Part shown: one piece after another, positions 62,105-64,000 of the stretch | Position numbering within the stretch: the stretch's first letter is position 1 | Layout of the letters: every line of letters starts with the position of its first letter | DNA from: Nitrospira sp. UBA6493 | GTDB lineage: Bacteria > Nitrospirota > Nitrospiria > Nitrospirales > Nitrospiraceae | Assembly: GCA_002435325.1 (NCBI GenBank) | Contig: DJMJ01000004.1 | Location: forward strand, 1-64,000 | Length of the DNA: 64,000 nucleotides | Reading direction: 5' to 3' | Translations under genes and position numbers: made by a program | The notes under the pieces: model-generated | Database searches by the model: none | What the model saw: only the letters and a program-made list of their open reading frames with translations | What the model was told of the DNA's origin: nothing

Positions 62105-62575
62105 ATGTCTCTGGCTCTTCATCCGATGCTCGTCCATTTCCCCATCGCGCTGTTGTTCGTCAGCGTGCTCTTTGACATTTCCAGTGCGGTGTTCACACGA
62201 GACAGTCTCCGCGAAGGCGCCTGCTGGTTGTTGGGATTCGGCTTGATAGGCGGCCTTGCTGCCGCGATAGCCGGTGGGTTGGCGGAACATGCGGCCGAGA
62301 GGGCGGGAGTACCGGAAGCGCTGATCGAGACCCATGAAGCGCTGGCCTACACCACACTGGGTATTATGGCGGTGTTATTTGTCGGGCGGGTGGTGTTGCG
62401 CGATCGGTTCCGCGGGCGTGTCTTCGCCGCCTATTTATTGGGGGCGACCCTTGGACTTGTGGCAGTGAGCGCGACGGGACATACCGGCGGCAATCTGGTC
62501 TATGAGCACGGGGCCGGCGTGAATGTGGCGCAGCAGGGGACGCGTCCGATTGCCCAGACCGTGCCAGTGGACTAG
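62105..62575 (+). CDS. DUF2231 membrane protein
   Basis: 156 residues with four hydrophobic helices (starting HPMLVHFPIALLFVSVLFD) and the conserved His of the HPxLVHFP motif, typical of DUF2231. Function unknown; members may bind haem. Start at ATG 62105 with AAGGAG upstream. Its TAG stop (62573-62575) is in the same frame as the regulator that follows. Confidence 0.87.
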   Translation: MSLALHPMLVHFPIALLFVSVLFDISSAVFTRDSLREGACWLLGFGLIGGLAAAIAGGLAEHAAERAGVPEALIETHEALAYTTLGIMAVLFVGRVVLRDRFRGRVFAAYLLGATLGLVAVSATGHTGGNLVYEHGAGVNVAQQGTRPIAQTVPVD

Positions 62576-62602
62576 AATTTCGGCAGAGGATGGGGAAGGC
62601 GC

Positions 62603-63274
62603 ATTTTACTCGTTGAAGACGACTCGAATATTGCGGGGTTCATTCAAAAGGGACTTCGAGAAGAATGCCATGCGGTTGATCTTGCGCAGGACGGCGATGA
62701 CGGACTGCTCATGGCCAGTACGACGCCCTATGACCTGATTATCCTGGATGTGATGCTCCCCAGGCTCGATGGCCTGACGGTCTGTCGCCGTCTGCGTGCG
62801 GCGGGAAATACCGCACCTTTTCTGCTCCTGACCGCGCGAAGCACCGTTGAGGATCGGGTGACCGGTCTGGATATGGGCGCCGATGAATATCTCACCAAGC
62901 CCTTTGCTTTTGCGGAACTGCTCGCGCGGGTGCGGGCGTTAATCCGGCGAAAGGGCCAGGATCAAGCCCCTCGCCTTGTTGTGGCAGACCTTGAAGTTGA
63001 TCCCATTGCCCATCGCGTCTGGCGGGGAGGTCTGGAGATCTCGCTGACGAACAAAGAGTACGCGCTCTTAGAGTATCTGCTGCGCAATCCCGATCGCGTG
63101 CTCACGCGGACTGCGATCATCGAACATGTGTGGGATATTCATTATGACGGGATGACGAATATTGTGGATGTGCATATCCGGGGGTTGCGGGCGAAGATTG
63201 ATCGGGAATTCCCCACTCAGCTCATTCACACCGTTCGCGGAGTCGGCTATGTCCTGAAAACGCCGGAGGCTTAA
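62603..63274 (+). CDS. OmpR/PhoB-family response regulator without an ordinary start codon
   Basis: The receiver reads from ILLVEDDSNIAGFIQKGL, with acidic pair, phospho-acceptor Asp49 in LIILDVML and LTKPF near 100, to a winged-helix output domain (about 125-220) ending RGVGYVLKT. The family would start at the codon before CGC ATT, but that codon is AGG (62597-62599). No ATG, GTG or TTG occurs in frame before ATG 62711, which would remove 36 residues including the acidic pair. ATT 62603 is used here as a provisional start. The sensor kinase gene follows 2 bases after its stop. Confidence 0.75.
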   Translation: MLLVEDDSNIAGFIQKGLREECHAVDLAQDGDDGLLMASTTPYDLIILDVMLPRLDGLTVCRRLRAAGNTAPFLLLTARSTVEDRVTGLDMGADEYLTKPFAFAELLARVRALIRRKGQDQAPRLVVADLEVDPIAHRVWRGGLEISLTNKEYALLEYLLRNPDRVLTRTAIIEHVWDIHYDGMTNIVDVHIRGLRAKIDREFPTQLIHTVRGVGYVLKTPEA

Positions 63275-63276
63275 GC

Positions 63277-64000
63277 ATGGTTCCGTTCCGTACGCATATC
63301 GGACGGTCGGCTTTGATGGTGATGCTTGTCCTCCTGACCGCCTTTGCCGTTTTGATCCACGCCGGGCTCTCCAGCCTTCTCTATCGCCATATCGATAGCG
63401 AATTACTGGGACTGGCCCAGATGGAGTCTCAACGGGTAGAGAGCAAAACCGGCGCGCTGACCGCATTGGAAGACGATGAGGAGCAGGAATTGCGCGAGGC
63501 TGCGCGTCTGGCTGTCATCCTGACTCCTTCCGGAGCGGTGATGTGGAAGGGGGCCGCAGTGGTCGAGCGTCCAGCTTTGGTCGCATCGGCATTAGCGGAT
63601 GTCAGGCAGGGGCGAATCGTGTATGACACGATTACGACGTCAGCGGACGAGTCTGTCCGGCGTATTTCGATCCCGATCACTCGCGAGGGTAGGGTGCAGT
63701 ACATTCTTCAGACCGAAGCATCGCTTCGTCTGGTGGAGGACGCCCTCCGCATGTTGCTTCTCCTCCTTTCCGGTTTGACCGTCGCTCTCGTCGGGGCTGC
63801 CTGGATCGGTAGCCGCTGGCTCGCTGGGCAGGGGCTGATACCGGTCGAAGCGCTGACGGCCACGGCGGAGCAAATTTCCGTCCCGTCCTTGAAGACCCGT
63901 GTGGTGCTGGCTGCGCCGTATGAAGAATTCGCACGGCTGGCGCAGGTGTTCAATGCGATGTTGGACCGTTTGCACTATGTCTTTGAAGGGCAGCGCCGGT
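63277..64000 (+). CDS. Sensor histidine kinase (N-terminal part, cut by the window end)
   Basis: The frame is open from ATG 63277 to the end of the window (241 codons, no stop). It has a first membrane helix (LMVMLVLLTAFAVLIHAGLSSL), a periplasmic part of about 115 residues, a second membrane helix (MLLLLLSGLTVALVGAAWIG) and the beginning of a HAMP domain (RLAQVFNAMLDRL). The kinase core lies beyond the window. It is the partner of the regulator just upstream. Confidence 0.88.
   Translation, partial: MVPFRTHIGRSALMVMLVLLTAFAVLIHAGLSSLLYRHIDSELLGLAQMESQRVESKTGALTALEDDEEQELREAARLAVILTPSGAVMWKGAAVVERPALVASALADVRQGRIVYDTITTSADESVRRISIPITREGRVQYILQTEASLRLVEDALRMLLLLLSGLTVALVGAAWIGSRWLAGQGLIPVEALTATAEQISVPSLKTRVVLAAPYEEFARLAQVFNAMLDRLHYVFEGQRR

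Overview
The window reads as a 64 kb piece of chromosome from a GC-rich Gram-negative bacterium, most likely a Nitrospira-like member of the Nitrospirota. This is inferred from gene content, not from a marker gene. The supporting content is LptD and several lipobox proteins (outer membrane), hopanoid-type HpnD/HpnE, a short class II ribonucleotide reductase, tandem DUF507 genes, and dense two-component and c-di-GMP signalling. No tRNA, rRNA, CRISPR array, insertion sequence or prophage was recognised. The window opens in the last codons of an unknown gene and ends inside a histidine kinase.

Layout. 1-6.5 kb (+): folC, lptD, a lipoprotein, thioredoxin and recN. 6.6-14.9 kb (-): a signalling island with a REC/HD-GYP protein, a sigma54 activator with its GAF histidine kinase, and a 1394-residue protein that joins REC, PAS, a degenerate kinase core, two PilZ domains, a LuxD-like alpha/beta hydrolase and a SAM methyltransferase. 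15.2-18.4 kb (-): a possible copper-binding exported protein, a small exported protein, a PP2C phosphatase and an RNase H-like protein. 18.6-28.6 kb (+): housekeeping genes (DUF507 pair, bcp, radA, tsaB, rimI, tatC, a cyclophilin) mixed with lipoproteins. 28.6-36.0 kb (-): an efflux operon (outer-membrane protein, PII-like protein, RND pump, adaptor, TolC). 36.0-39.8 kb: small signalling and PilZ proteins. 39.8-42.7 kb (-): HAD phosphatase, hpnD and hpnE. 42.8-47.9 kb: an SH3-like membrane protein, class II RNR, YjbQ and two unknowns. 47.9-50.9 kb (-): a Ser/Thr kinase, PP2C phosphatase and FHA module. 51.0-58.5 kb: PHP phosphoesterase, a FolB-methyltransferase fusion, a broken sensor kinase, SUI1, YaeQ, VF530, a duplicated-domain exported protein and YchF. 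59.1-61.3 kb (+): one large isolated protein of unknown function. 61.6-64.0 kb (+): PepSY protein, DUF2231 membrane protein, OmpR-type regulator and sensor kinase.

The most unusual item is the 1394-residue protein. It carries a receiver and a c-di-GMP-type PilZ domain on the same chain as an acyl-transferase-like fold whose catalytic Ser and His appear to be replaced, followed by a methyltransferase, and it lies beside an HD-GYP gene. Other points worth checking are a response regulator with no ordinary start codon where its receiver should begin, two FHA domains separated by a single in-frame TGA, a receiver domain interrupted in frame by about 85 repeat-like residues, a sensor kinase broken by three frameshifts, a FolB-methyltransferase fusion, and a family of GTGAAAC-rich imperfect palindromes that supply the first residues of two lipoprotein signal peptides.
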